A program made the position numbers and the translations under genes. The notes beneath the pieces were generated by a model that saw nothing but the letters and a program-made list of their open reading frames with translations, was not told the origin of the DNA and searched no databases. This document shows positions 1-6,563 of a stretch of DNA of 11,528 nt, in pieces. The DNA lies in assembly GCA_041581135.1 (NCBI GenBank), contig JBFGCM010000105.1:1-11528 (forward strand), read 5' to 3'. The stretch's first letter is position 1, and each line of letters starts with the position of its first letter. Origin of the DNA: JBFGCM01 sp041581135. Lineage in GTDB: Bacteria; Actinomycetota; Acidimicrobiia; Spongiisociales; UBA5794.

Positions 1-112
1 GCCACATCGGGCGCCGGTAGGGCGGCTTGGTCGGGTCGGGGCGGCGCCAGGCGTTGTAGGTGCGCCACACACCGAACAGTGCGATCACGAAGAAGAGGTT
101 GGCGGCGAGCAC
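1..112 (-). CDS. 5' part of a small membrane protein of unknown function, cut by the window edge
   Basis: Read on the - strand, a GTG at 112-110 opens a frame that runs off the window after 37 codons. It begins with a hydrophobic stretch (about residues 2-16, including NLFFVIALFGVW) that looks like a transmembrane helix or signal anchor. A basic, proline-rich stretch follows (WRRPDPTKPPYRRP), consistent with a cytosolic flank by the positive-inside rule. An in-frame TGA lies at 151-149 and no other ATG, GTG or TTG occurs between it and 112, so this is the first available start. The gene is divergent from guaB3. I do not recognise the family. The codons have the G/C-rich third positions of the neighbouring genes, which supports real coding, but only a fragment is visible. 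Confidence 0.5.
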   Translation of the reverse strand, partial: MLAANLFFVIALFGVWRTYNAWRRPDPTKPPYRRPMW

Positions 113-120
113 GAACCCGG

Positions 121-152
121 ATCGTACCCCCGGGCCGACCCTCGATCGTCAA
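121..152 (-). promoter_or_regulatory. Candidate promoter for the divergent membrane-protein gene, leaderless type
   Basis: On the - strand there is a TTGACG (152-147, -35-like) and a TACGAT (126-121, matching TAnnnT). The 20-nt spacer is longer than the usual 17-19. The -10-like hexamer ends 8 nt before the GTG at 112, so transcription would start about 2 nt before the start codon. This motif reading is not proven. Confidence 0.35.
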
Positions 153-177
153 GATGGGTGGCTCCTCCAGCCGCTGG

Positions 178-183
178 TACTCT
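178..183 (+). promoter_or_regulatory. Candidate -10 box for guaB3-guaA
   Basis: TACTCT fits the TAnnnT pattern of vegetative -10 elements and would place a transcript start near 190, about 32 nt upstream of the guaB3 start. No convincing -35 element is seen at the usual distance. It sits in the 109-nt divergent intergenic region. No purine riboswitch fold is evident. Confidence 0.25.
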
Positions 184-211
184 GGCCGGGCCTAGCTGGC
201 GCCAAACCCTC

Positions 212-218
212 GGAGGAG
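212..218 (+). promoter_or_regulatory. Shine-Dalgarno site that fixes the guaB3 start
   Basis: GGAGGAG lies just upstream of the GTG at 222 (5 nt from GGAGG to the start). It supports 222 as the true start rather than the longer open frame reaching back to position 60. Confidence 0.7.
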
Positions 219-221
219 CAA

Positions 222-1379
222 GTGGAGATCGAGATCGGTATCGCCAAATCCGGTCGGCGCGCCTGGGGCTTCGATGACATCGCCATCGTGCCCAGCCGTC
301 GTACCCGTGACCCCGACGACGTCGACCTCCGCTGGGAGATCGACGCGTTCACGTACGACCTGCCGTTGATGGCGTCTGCCATGGACTCGGCGGTCACGCC
401 GGCCACGGCCATAGCCATCGGCAAGCTCGGCGGCCAGGCGGTGCTGAACTTGGAGGGCCTGTGGACCCGGTACGACGACCCGGGGCCCGTCTACGAGGAG
501 ATTGGTTCGCTGCCGCCGGAAAAGGCGACCAGACGGATGCAGGAGCTCTACTTGGAGCCCATCAAGCCGACCCTGGTGGGACAGCGCATCCAAGAGATCA
601 AGGCAGGGGGAGTGCGCGCCGCCGCCAGCCTCACGCCTCAACGCGTCACCCAGTACGCCGATCTCGCCAAAGAGGCCGGCCTCGACATGCTGGTGATCCA
701 AGGCACCGTCGTTTCGGCGGAACACGTGTCGTCGCGTACCGAGCCGCTCGATCTGTATGCATTCATCGGCGCCATCGAGATGCCGGTGATCGTGGGCGGG
801 GTGGCCTCCTATGCCGGCGCACTCCATCTCATGCGAACCGGCGCGGTGGGCGTGCTGGTCGGTGTCGGCCCTGGCGCCGCCTGCACCTCGCGCGGGGTGC
901 TCGGTATCGGCGTGCCCCAGGCAACCGCCATCGCCGATGCGGCCGGAGCTCGCATCCGCTACCTCGAGGAGACCGGCCGCTACGTCCACGTGATCGCGGA
1001 CGGCGGCATGCGCACCGGCGGAGACATCGCCAAAGCCATCGCGTGCGGCGCGGACGCCGTCATGCTCGGCTCTCCGTTGACGACGGCCGATGAGGCCCCG
1101 GCCCCAGGATTCCACTGGGGGATGGCCACGTTCCATCCCACGTTGCCCCGGGGGGCTCGGGTACAAACCGGCCGGCTGGGGAGCCTGCAGGAGATCCTGG
1201 TGGGCCCTGCCCACGAGAACGACGGCCGGCTCAACCTGTTCGGGGCTCTGCGCACGTCGATGGCGACCACGGGCTACGCCAACGTCAAGGAGTTCCAGCG
1301 CGCCGAGGTCATGGTGGCACCGGCGCTGCAGACCGAGGGCAAGCAGCTCCAGCGGTCCCAGCACATAGGCATGGGCTGA
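222..1379 (+). CDS. guaB3: GuaB3-family IMP dehydrogenase-related protein
   Basis: This 385-residue protein is a (beta/alpha)8-barrel member of the IMPDH/GMP reductase superfamily in the GuaB3 subgroup. The N-terminus reads EIEIGIAKSGRR followed by FDDIAIVPSRRTRDP, the GuaB3 signature. Further family blocks are NLEGLWTRY, VIQGTVVSAEHV, GPGAACTSRGVLGIG and GGMRTGGDIAKAIACGADA. The CBS pair found in canonical GuaB is absent, as is normal for GuaB3. The loop cysteine equivalent to the IMPDH catalytic Cys is present at about residue 221 (ACTSR). True IMPDHs oxidise IMP to XMP with NAD+. Cyanobacterial GuaB3 has been reported to have IMPDH activity, while the role of actinobacterial GuaB3 is less settled. 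The GTG start was chosen for the GGAGGAG site and because GuaB3 homologues begin here; the open frame extends back to position 60 without family similarity. Its stop overlaps the guaA start by one base, which places it in guanine nucleotide synthesis. The family is secure; the exact activity is inferred. Confidence 0.93.
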   Translation: MEIEIGIAKSGRRAWGFDDIAIVPSRRTRDPDDVDLRWEIDAFTYDLPLMASAMDSAVTPATAIAIGKLGGQAVLNLEGLWTRYDDPGPVYEEIGSLPPEKATRRMQELYLEPIKPTLVGQRIQEIKAGGVRAAASLTPQRVTQYADLAKEAGLDMLVIQGTVVSAEHVSSRTEPLDLYAFIGAIEMPVIVGGVASYAGALHLMRTGAVGVLVGVGPGAACTSRGVLGIGVPQATAIADAAGARIRYLEETGRYVHVIADGGMRTGGDIAKAIACGADAVMLGSPLTTADEAPAPGFHWGMATFHPTLPRGARVQTGRLGSLQEILVGPAHENDGRLNLFGALRTSMATTGYANVKEFQRAEVMVAPALQTEGKQLQRSQHIGMG

Positions 1380-2947
1380 TGCCGGCGGCGTCGGCCGGTC
1401 ACGCCTCGAGCGGCGACACCGACCGTGTGGTCGTCGTCGACTTCGGTGCACAGTACGCCCAGCTCATCGCCCGCCGGGTGCGGGAGGCTCACGTCTTCTC
1501 CGAGATCGTGCCGCGCGACATCACGGCGGAGGAGCTGGCGGAGATGCGTCCAGTGGGGGTGATCCTGTCCGGCGGACCGGCATCGGTGTACGCCGACGAC
1601 GCCTACGCCCTCGACCCACGCCTGCTCGAGTTGGGGATACCCGTTCTCGGCATCTGCTACGGGCACCAGGCGATCGCCCATGCGCTGGGCGGCGAGGTGG
1701 CGCGCAACGACGTGGCCGAGTACGGCCGGACGCCTCTGGAGGTGGGTCCGGCCGGCGGTCGCCTGTTCGCCGACCTCCCGTCGACGCAGGACGTGTGGAT
1801 GAGCCATCGCGACGCGGTGGTGGCACCGCCGGCGGGGTTCCGGGTGACGGCGTCCACTCCGGATTCGCCGGTTGCCGCCATGGAGGACGTCGGGCGCGGC
1901 ATCCACGGCGTGCAATTCCATCCTGAGGTGGCTCACACCGATCGCGGCCAAGACATTCTCAAGCACTTCCTCTACGAGGTGTGCGGGGCACGACCGGTGT
2001 GGACCAACGTCTCGATCATCGAGCATTCGGTGGCCGCCGTCCGCGAAGCGGTCGGCGATGCCACCGTGCTCTGTGGGTTGTCCGGTGGTGTCGATTCGTC
2101 CGTGGCGGCGGCGCTGGTGCACAAGGCCGTCGGGGATCAACTCACCTGCGTGTTCGTGGACCACGGGCTGCTTCGGGCCGGCGAGGCCGAACAGGTCGAG
2201 TCGACCTTCCGTGACGCGTTCCACGTCAACCTCATCCACGTGAAGGCCGCCGATCGGTTCCTGGAGGCGCTGGCAGGAGTCACCGATCCAGAGGCCAAGC
2301 GCAAGGTCATCGGGGAGCTGTTCATTCGAGTATTCGAAGAGGTGGCGACCGAGGTCACGGGAGCAGAGTTCCTGGTCCAGGGAACGCTGTATCCCGACGT
2401 CATCGAGTCGGGAACCAAGGACGCCGCGAAGATCAAGAGCCACCACAACGTCGGTGGGCTCCCCGATGAGATGGACCTCGAGCTGATCGAACCGCTGCGC
2501 GACCTCTTCAAGGACGAGGTCCGTGCCGTCGGAGAGGAGTTGGGGTTACCCGGAGAGATCGTGTGGCGCCAGCCCTTCCCCGGACCGGGCCTGGCCGTGA
2601 GGATCATCGGCGAGGTCACCCCCGAACGGCTCGATATCCTCCGCGCCGCCGACGCCATCGTCATCGAGGAGATACGGCGGGCGGGCCTCTACCACGATCT
2701 GTGGCAGTCTTTTGCCCTGTTGCCCGCGATCCGGTCCGTCGGTGTGCAGGGTGACGACAGAACCTATGCCTATCCCATCGTGGTGCGAGCCGTGACCAGC
2801 GACGACGCGATGACGGCAGATTGGGCACGCTTGCCGTACGATTTGTTGGAGCGAATCAGCTCACGGGTGATCAACGAGGTCCCCGGAATCAACCGTGTGG
2901 CGTATGACGTTTCGTCGAAGCCGCCGGCGACCATCGAGTGGGAATAG
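1379..2947 (+). CDS. guaA: GMP synthase (glutamine-hydrolysing)
   Basis: The enzyme converts XMP, ATP and glutamine to GMP in the cytosol, the last step of de novo GMP synthesis. At 522 residues it is the usual single-chain length. The N-terminal class I glutamine amidotransferase domain (about 15-205) carries the nucleophile Cys93 in GICYGHQ and the His181/Glu183 pair in HPE. The ATP-pyrophosphatase domain (about 210-395) carries the PP-loop SGGVDSS at 235-241 and the LVQGTLYPDVIES block. The C-terminal dimerisation domain ends in the canonical SKPPATIEWE. The ATG overlaps the guaB3 stop (TGATG), implying translational coupling. There is no strong Shine-Dalgarno site before it, which fits coupling. 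About 13 residues precede the conserved VVVVDFGAQY strand, so a slightly later start cannot be excluded. All key residues are intact. Confidence 0.97.
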   Translation: MPAASAGHASSGDTDRVVVVDFGAQYAQLIARRVREAHVFSEIVPRDITAEELAEMRPVGVILSGGPASVYADDAYALDPRLLELGIPVLGICYGHQAIAHALGGEVARNDVAEYGRTPLEVGPAGGRLFADLPSTQDVWMSHRDAVVAPPAGFRVTASTPDSPVAAMEDVGRGIHGVQFHPEVAHTDRGQDILKHFLYEVCGARPVWTNVSIIEHSVAAVREAVGDATVLCGLSGGVDSSVAAALVHKAVGDQLTCVFVDHGLLRAGEAEQVESTFRDAFHVNLIHVKAADRFLEALAGVTDPEAKRKVIGELFIRVFEEVATEVTGAEFLVQGTLYPDVIESGTKDAAKIKSHHNVGGLPDEMDLELIEPLRDLFKDEVRAVGEELGLPGEIVWRQPFPGPGLAVRIIGEVTPERLDILRAADAIVIEEIRRAGLYHDLWQSFALLPAIRSVGVQGDDRTYAYPIVVRAVTSDDAMTADWARLPYDLLERISSRVINEVPGINRVAYDVSSKPPATIEWE

Positions 2948-3032
2948 CTCCGCGCGCACAGTAGCGGTGTAACGCTCAAGAGAGGCGTCGGCGGCGTCGA
3001 TAGGTGGCAGTAAGCGTTGCAAGAGGTAAGTC

Positions 3033-5240
3033 GTGGGGTGGTCGAACGACCCCGAACTCAAGGAGCTTTTCGAGGCCGAGCTGAACGAGCGTCTCGGGCG
3101 TCTTCGTGACGGTGCCATCGCCATGCAGAACGGCACCTTGGAGAGTTCCGAGGTCGGCACGATGGTCCGCGAAGGTCACACGATCAAGGGTACGGGGCGG
3201 GTCATGGGCTTCGACCTCGTATCGGATGCGGGCTTGTGCTTCGAGGACACGTGGCGTTCCGTCCAAGATGCCGAGTTCGAGGCCTCGCCGGCCCTCGGTG
3301 CCGCCTTGCTCGACTTGGTGGAGGCCGTGGCACCTGCCGTGAGCGAAGGTGGCGACCCTGCCGAAGTCGCACGGGCGGTCGACCGCATCACCCAGATCAC
3401 GCAGGGGGACGACGCCCCGAGCGCGCCGGAAGCCTCCGGCCCGCCTCCCCAGGGTCCGGAGTCGACATCCGACCATGCGGCAGATCCGGCAGAGGCTCGT
3501 GCCCGCCTCTCACACGAGATGATGGCCGCCTCTTCCCGGGTGTCCGTCTCCGATTCCGTCGCCGGCATCCCCAGCGGCGGATTCGATGAACCGGAAATGC
3601 CTCCTCCGGCGGCCGAATTGGGCGGTCTGTTGGGGGCCTTGGAGAGCTGGGCGAGCGGCGAGACCGTGCTGGTCAACGCAGGCCGCCTGTACCGGCTCAT
3701 CAACCATGTCGCCTCGGTCCGTTTGGACTTGGAGGCGATGGCCAATGCCTACACCGCACTCGCGCCGACCGAGGGTGCCGACGCCGCCGGCGACCTCGCC
3801 ACCCTCGCCTCGGCATTCGCAGACCTCGAGAAGGCCGGTGCGCTGCTCGAAGACGAGGCCCTGGGCCTGGCCGCCGTTCCCCTGAGCGACATCACGAACA
3901 CGCTGCCTCAGCTGGTGCGGTACTTGTCGAAGAAGACCGGCAAGAACATTCGCTTCGAGGCGCTCGGTGACGACGTCAGTGTCGATCGACAGATCTTGGA
4001 TCGCCTCACCGATCCGCTCCGGCAGTTGCTGGTGAATGCCATCGAGCACGGTGTCGAGAGCCCGGAGGAGCGGGAGCGGGCAGGCAAGCCGGCGACCGCG
4101 ACCCTTGCTCTGCGCGCCTCCGTGAAGGACAACCAGCTCGAGATCCAGATCGAGGATGACGGCCGCGGGATCGACTGGGCCACGGTACGCCAGACCGCCG
4201 TGATCAAGGGTCTCCTCGACGAGGACGATCCGGCCGACGAAGAAGCACTCCGCGCCTACCTGTTCACGCCCGGCTTCTCGACCGCCTTGAGCCGCAGCGA
4301 GCTGGTCGGAGACGGCACGGGCCTGGCGTCCGTCGCAGAGGCCATCGAGTCGATGTACGGCGGCTTGCGGCTGGAGACCGAGCCCGGATCCGGCACGCGC
4401 GTCACCATCACGGTTCCCACTTCCCGCGCGTTGCAACGCGCCGTCCTGGTGGAGTCCTCCGGCCAGATGTGGGGAATCCCCGAGGCGGCAGTCGACGAGG
4501 TCCTCCCGCTCTCGGAGGTGACGCTCCACCGTGAAGCCGAGCGTACTGACATGGACTGGAAGGGGGCTCGAATCCAGGTCGAGTCCTTTGGTCGGTTGGT
4601 CGGACTGCCGCGGCCAGAAGACGATTCCCAGGTGGTGGTCGTCTCTGGTCCCGTGGGGGCCATCGGTCTCGCCGTGGAGAACGTCGTCGGCTCTCGGGAC
4701 GTGGCAGCCAAGGAGTTGGGCCCCCTCTTGTCGGGCCCCGAGCACCTCACCGGTGCCGCCCTTCTCGGTGCCGGAGAGGTCGTGTTGCTCGTCGATCCCA
4801 ACCGACTCGCCGAGCGGGCTCGAGTGTCGCCCGCGGGCAACGAGCCGGCCGCCAAGGTCTTGGTGGTGGACGACTCGCCGGGCGTGCGGCGGGTGGTCGC
4901 CAGCGCGCTGGTCTCGAACGGCTTTGACGCGTCGGTCGCTTCGAACGTGCAGGAAGCCATCCAGGTGCTCGACCGCGACCCCATCGACGCAGTGGTGGTC
5001 GATTTCGCCATGCCCGGTGCAGATGGGATCGCCCTCATCGCCGAGGTGCGTGAGCGATTCGACAGCGTGCCGGTGATCATGCTGTCCAGCGTGGCGACGG
5101 CGGAAGATCAGGCTCGCGCCCGCAGCGCCGGTGTCGATGCCGTGTTCGACAAATCCGACTTCCGAGAAGGTGGCCTGGCCGATGCGCTGCGTTCGCTCGT
5201 GATCGCTCGAAACCGACGACGTCGAGGAGACCGACGATGA
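3033..5240 (+). CDS. Hybrid CheA-like histidine kinase (HPt, dimerisation, HATPase, CheW-like, receiver)
   Basis: A 735-residue hybrid kinase with no transmembrane segment. Domains in order: an HPt domain (about 1-110) with the phospho-accepting His49 in GHTIKGT; a Pro/Ala/acidic linker (about 117-205) with no recognisable CheA P2 domain; a P3-like helical dimerisation segment (about 210-305); a CheA-type ATPase (about 310-460) with N-box N335/H339 (LVNAIEHGVE), G1 box DDGRG at 375-379 and G2 box GDGTG at 426-430; a CheW-like P5 domain (about 465-600); and a C-terminal receiver (about 607-725) with D613/D614, phospho-acceptor D657 and K707. CheA kinases autophosphorylate on the HPt His and pass phosphate to receivers. 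The GTG start follows an AAGAGGT Shine-Dalgarno-like site 6 nt upstream. The gene overlaps the next response regulator by 4 nt (ATGA). No MCP, CheW, CheR, CheB or motility gene is in the window, so chemotaxis is not implied. Resemblance to the ChpA/PilL-type layout is noted, but a pilus role is unproven. Confidence 0.9.
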   Translation: MGWSNDPELKELFEAELNERLGRLRDGAIAMQNGTLESSEVGTMVREGHTIKGTGRVMGFDLVSDAGLCFEDTWRSVQDAEFEASPALGAALLDLVEAVAPAVSEGGDPAEVARAVDRITQITQGDDAPSAPEASGPPPQGPESTSDHAADPAEARARLSHEMMAASSRVSVSDSVAGIPSGGFDEPEMPPPAAELGGLLGALESWASGETVLVNAGRLYRLINHVASVRLDLEAMANAYTALAPTEGADAAGDLATLASAFADLEKAGALLEDEALGLAAVPLSDITNTLPQLVRYLSKKTGKNIRFEALGDDVSVDRQILDRLTDPLRQLLVNAIEHGVESPEERERAGKPATATLALRASVKDNQLEIQIEDDGRGIDWATVRQTAVIKGLLDEDDPADEEALRAYLFTPGFSTALSRSELVGDGTGLASVAEAIESMYGGLRLETEPGSGTRVTITVPTSRALQRAVLVESSGQMWGIPEAAVDEVLPLSEVTLHREAERTDMDWKGARIQVESFGRLVGLPRPEDDSQVVVVSGPVGAIGLAVENVVGSRDVAAKELGPLLSGPEHLTGAALLGAGEVVLLVDPNRLAERARVSPAGNEPAAKVLVVDDSPGVRRVVASALVSNGFDASVASNVQEAIQVLDRDPIDAVVVDFAMPGADGIALIAEVRERFDSVPVIMLSSVATAEDQARARSAGVDAVFDKSDFREGGLADALRSLVIARNRRRRGDRR
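5224..5229 (+). promoter_or_regulatory. Shine-Dalgarno site inside the kinase gene for the response regulator
   Basis: GAGGAG lies 7 nt before the ATG at 5237, within the last codons of the kinase gene. It supports the overlapping start and coupled translation. Confidence 0.6.
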
Positions 5241-6223
5241 AGATCCTCGTTGCCGACGACAGCCCCGTCCTGCGGGCGGCGGTGCGCAAGCTCTTGGAGC
5301 CCGCCGGATATGAGGTCTTCGAGGCGGCGGATGGGGTCGCCGCGATCACCGCCTTCTACGAGGAACGGCCGGATCTGGTGTTGCTCGACGTGCAGATGCC
5401 GAAGCTCATCGGCTATGTCGTGTGTCGGCTCATCAAGGACGACGCCGCAGTGGCCCACATCCCGGTGTTGATCCTCACCGCACGTGACAGCGAGGAGGAC
5501 CGCTATTGGGGAGCGCACAGTGGTGCAGACGGCTATCTCACCAAGGACGCCCTCGGCGAGGGTCTCATCAGCAGGGTCAAATCGGTCCTGGCGACTCAGG
5601 CGCTCAGCTCGCTCAACACGAGTGACCTCCCACCGCCGCCGTCCTTGGGCGAAACCGATGTGCTCACCCGGGTGTGCGAGATGCTCGACCGCAAACTCTT
5701 CGAGGCCACCATCGTGAATGAGCTCACCGCCATCGGCAACCGCTCGCTCGACGTCCGCGCCACCGTCACCGAGGTGATGGCGGCTGCTCGCCGGCTCGTG
5801 CCGTTCGACGTTGGTGCGATCACCACCGTGGACGATCTGGTCATGCACACGCATCGCACCGTCGCCGTGGCCCCCGAAGAGCTGGAAGAGCTCGTCGCCC
5901 GCACCGCCACCTCGTTGCAGCGATTCGCCGATCCCGGCGTGGAGCCACGCCATGTCCAGCCGCTGATCCTGGACGACGTGGAGGAACAGGTGGACCGATC
6001 CGCCGCCTGGGATTCGGTATATGCCGTCCCGCTCCGAGTGCGCCGGGAGACGATCGGCGTGATGATCCTCGCCTCACGGCAAGGGGGCGTGTTCGGTGAT
6101 GCGGCGCTCCGCACCATTCGGACGATCGAGCCCGCGATCGCCTCCGTGGTGGAGTCGGCCCAGCGCTTCCAGAAGGCGCTGGTCGACGAGGCCAAGGCCA
6201 GCTTGTCCTCACTCGGCGGCTAG
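5237..6223 (+). CDS. Response regulator with N-terminal receiver and C-terminal GAF-like domain
   Basis: This 328-residue soluble protein begins with a receiver domain (about 1-125) containing the acidic pair D7/D8, phospho-acceptor D51 (LLDVQMP), T81 and K103, so it should be phosphorylatable. A proline-rich linker (about 131-138) leads to a segment from about 145 to 320 whose pattern resembles a GAF domain. It starts with FEATIVNELTAIGNRSLD, passes through RLVPFDVGAITTVDD and ends in YAVPLRVRRETIGVMILASR plus a terminal helix. No helix-turn-helix, GGDEF, EAL, HD-GYP or phosphatase motif is visible, so the output is unknown. It may act by ligand binding or protein contact. The 4-nt ATGA overlap with the hybrid kinase makes that kinase the likely phosphodonor. 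The receiver is certain; the GAF assignment is pattern-based. Confidence 0.88.
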   Translation: MKILVADDSPVLRAAVRKLLEPAGYEVFEAADGVAAITAFYEERPDLVLLDVQMPKLIGYVVCRLIKDDAAVAHIPVLILTARDSEEDRYWGAHSGADGYLTKDALGEGLISRVKSVLATQALSSLNTSDLPPPPSLGETDVLTRVCEMLDRKLFEATIVNELTAIGNRSLDVRATVTEVMAAARRLVPFDVGAITTVDDLVMHTHRTVAVAPEELEELVARTATSLQRFADPGVEPRHVQPLILDDVEEQVDRSAAWDSVYAVPLRVRRETIGVMILASRQGGVFGDAALRTIRTIEPAIASVVESAQRFQKALVDEAKASLSSLGG

Positions 6224-6238
6224 AGGAGAGATCGCGTC

Positions 6239-6252
6239 GGCCCTGGCGGGCC
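6239..6252 (+). terminator. Weak candidate intrinsic terminator after the response regulator
   Basis: GGCCC-TGGC-GGGCC forms a perfect 5-bp GC stem with a 4-nt loop, 15 nt after the stop codon. Only a short T-run (TTT at 6257-6259) follows, and that belongs to the first 32-bp repeat. The stem is short and the U-tract poor, so this may be chance in GC-rich DNA. Confidence 0.25.
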
Positions 6253-6254
6253 TC

Positions 6255-6382
6255 GCTTTCAGATCGCGGCGCTCGAAGACTCGCTTGCTTTCAGATCGCG
6301 GCGCTCGAGGACTCGCGTGCTTTCAGATCGCGGCGCTCGAGGACTCGCGTGCTTTCAGATCGCGGCGCTCGAGGACTCGCGT
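6255..6382 (+). repeat. Tandem array of four 32-bp units with degenerate partial units at both ends
   Basis: Four contiguous 32-bp units start at 6255, 6287, 6319 and 6351. Each begins GCTTTCAGATCGCGGCGCTC. Units 2-4 are identical; unit 1 differs at two positions (GAAGACTCGCTT versus GAGGACTCGCGT at its end). A degraded partial unit follows at 6383-6399 (GCTTCCAGATCGCAGAG). An AGATCGCG in the correct phase at 6229-6236 suggests an older degraded unit upstream. Since 32 is not a multiple of 3, the array is probably not coding. Across the junction of neighbouring units, GCGCTCGAG can pair imperfectly with CTCGCGTGC, so each junction could form a small hairpin. There are no spacers, so this is not a CRISPR array. 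Function is unknown. Confidence 0.95.
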
Positions 6383-6405
6383 GCTTCCAGATCGCAGAGT
6401 CCGCC

Positions 6406-6413
6406 GGCGCGCC
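6406..6413. repeat. Left copy of the GGCGCGCC palindrome bracketing the 7-bp array
   Basis: GGCGCGCC is a perfect 8-bp palindrome, and its last base is the first base of the heptanucleotide array. An identical copy closes the array at 6515-6522. The pair could be a direct repeat left by an insertion, or chance in GC-rich DNA. Confidence 0.6.
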
Positions 6414-6517
6414 TCTGGTATCTGGCTTCTGGCATCTGGCTTCTGGCATCTGGCTTCTGTCTTCTGGCTTCTGGCTTCTGGCTTCTGGCTTCTGGCTCCT
6501 GTCTTCTGGCTTCTGGC
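6413..6517 (+). repeat. Heptanucleotide tandem array, 15 units of TTCTGGC type
   Basis: The 105 nt divide exactly into 15 seven-base units. The consensus is TTCTGGC. Variants are CTCTGGT (unit 1), ATCTGGC (units 2, 4 and 6), TTCTGTC (unit 7) and TCCTGTC (unit 13). The first half alternates ATCTGGC and TTCTGGC (a 14-bp higher-order period), while the second half is nearly pure TTCTGGC. The array contains few stop codons, so it holds open frames encoding heptapeptide repeats on both strands; these look spurious. The strand bias is marked, with almost no A on the + strand. The region has none of the composition of the flanking genes. Function is unknown. Confidence 0.95.
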
Positions 6518-6522
6518 GCGCC
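6515..6522. repeat. Right copy of the GGCGCGCC palindrome bracketing the 7-bp array
   Basis: Identical to the copy at 6406-6413. Its first three bases are also the end of the last TTCTGGC unit. The distance between the two copies is 101 nt. Confidence 0.6.
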
Positions 6523-6557
6523 GAAGCTGGGTCACAGGGCAACGACCGGATCGCTCG

Positions 6558-6563
6558 TATACT
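6558..6563 (+). promoter_or_regulatory. -10 box of the pcrA promoter
   Basis: TATACT is close to the TATAAT consensus and lies 11 nt before the ATG at 6575. Transcription would start near 6570, leaving a leader of about 5 nt. No Shine-Dalgarno site precedes the ATG. No convincing -35 is seen at 17-18 nt. The promoter sits only 40 nt downstream of the heptanucleotide array. Confidence 0.55.

Noticed and set aside
60..221. N-terminal extension of GuaB3 back to position 60
   Set aside because: The extra 54 codons have no resemblance to the family, cross the divergent promoter region and overlap the - strand gene. A strong Shine-Dalgarno site marks 222 as the start.
192..1451. Long - strand open frame of 419 codons opposite guaB3
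   Set aside because: It is an antisense shadow of GC-rich coding DNA. Its translation is Arg/His/Gly/Asp-rich with no recognisable domain, while the + strand has an intact conserved enzyme.
1274..2446. Long - strand open frame opposite the end of guaB3 and guaA
   Set aside because: It spans two conserved + strand genes, and its composition is that of a shadow frame with no family motif.
2948..3032. Terminator or promoter between guaA and the kinase gene
   Set aside because: Only a 4-bp stem (AGCG/CGCT) without a T-run was seen, and no TAnnnT hexamer at a sensible distance. Nothing can be supported beyond the Shine-Dalgarno-like site at 3022-3027.
6255..6517. Possible CRISPR array
   Set aside because: Units are directly adjacent with no unique spacers, the periods are 32 and 7, and no cas gene is present.
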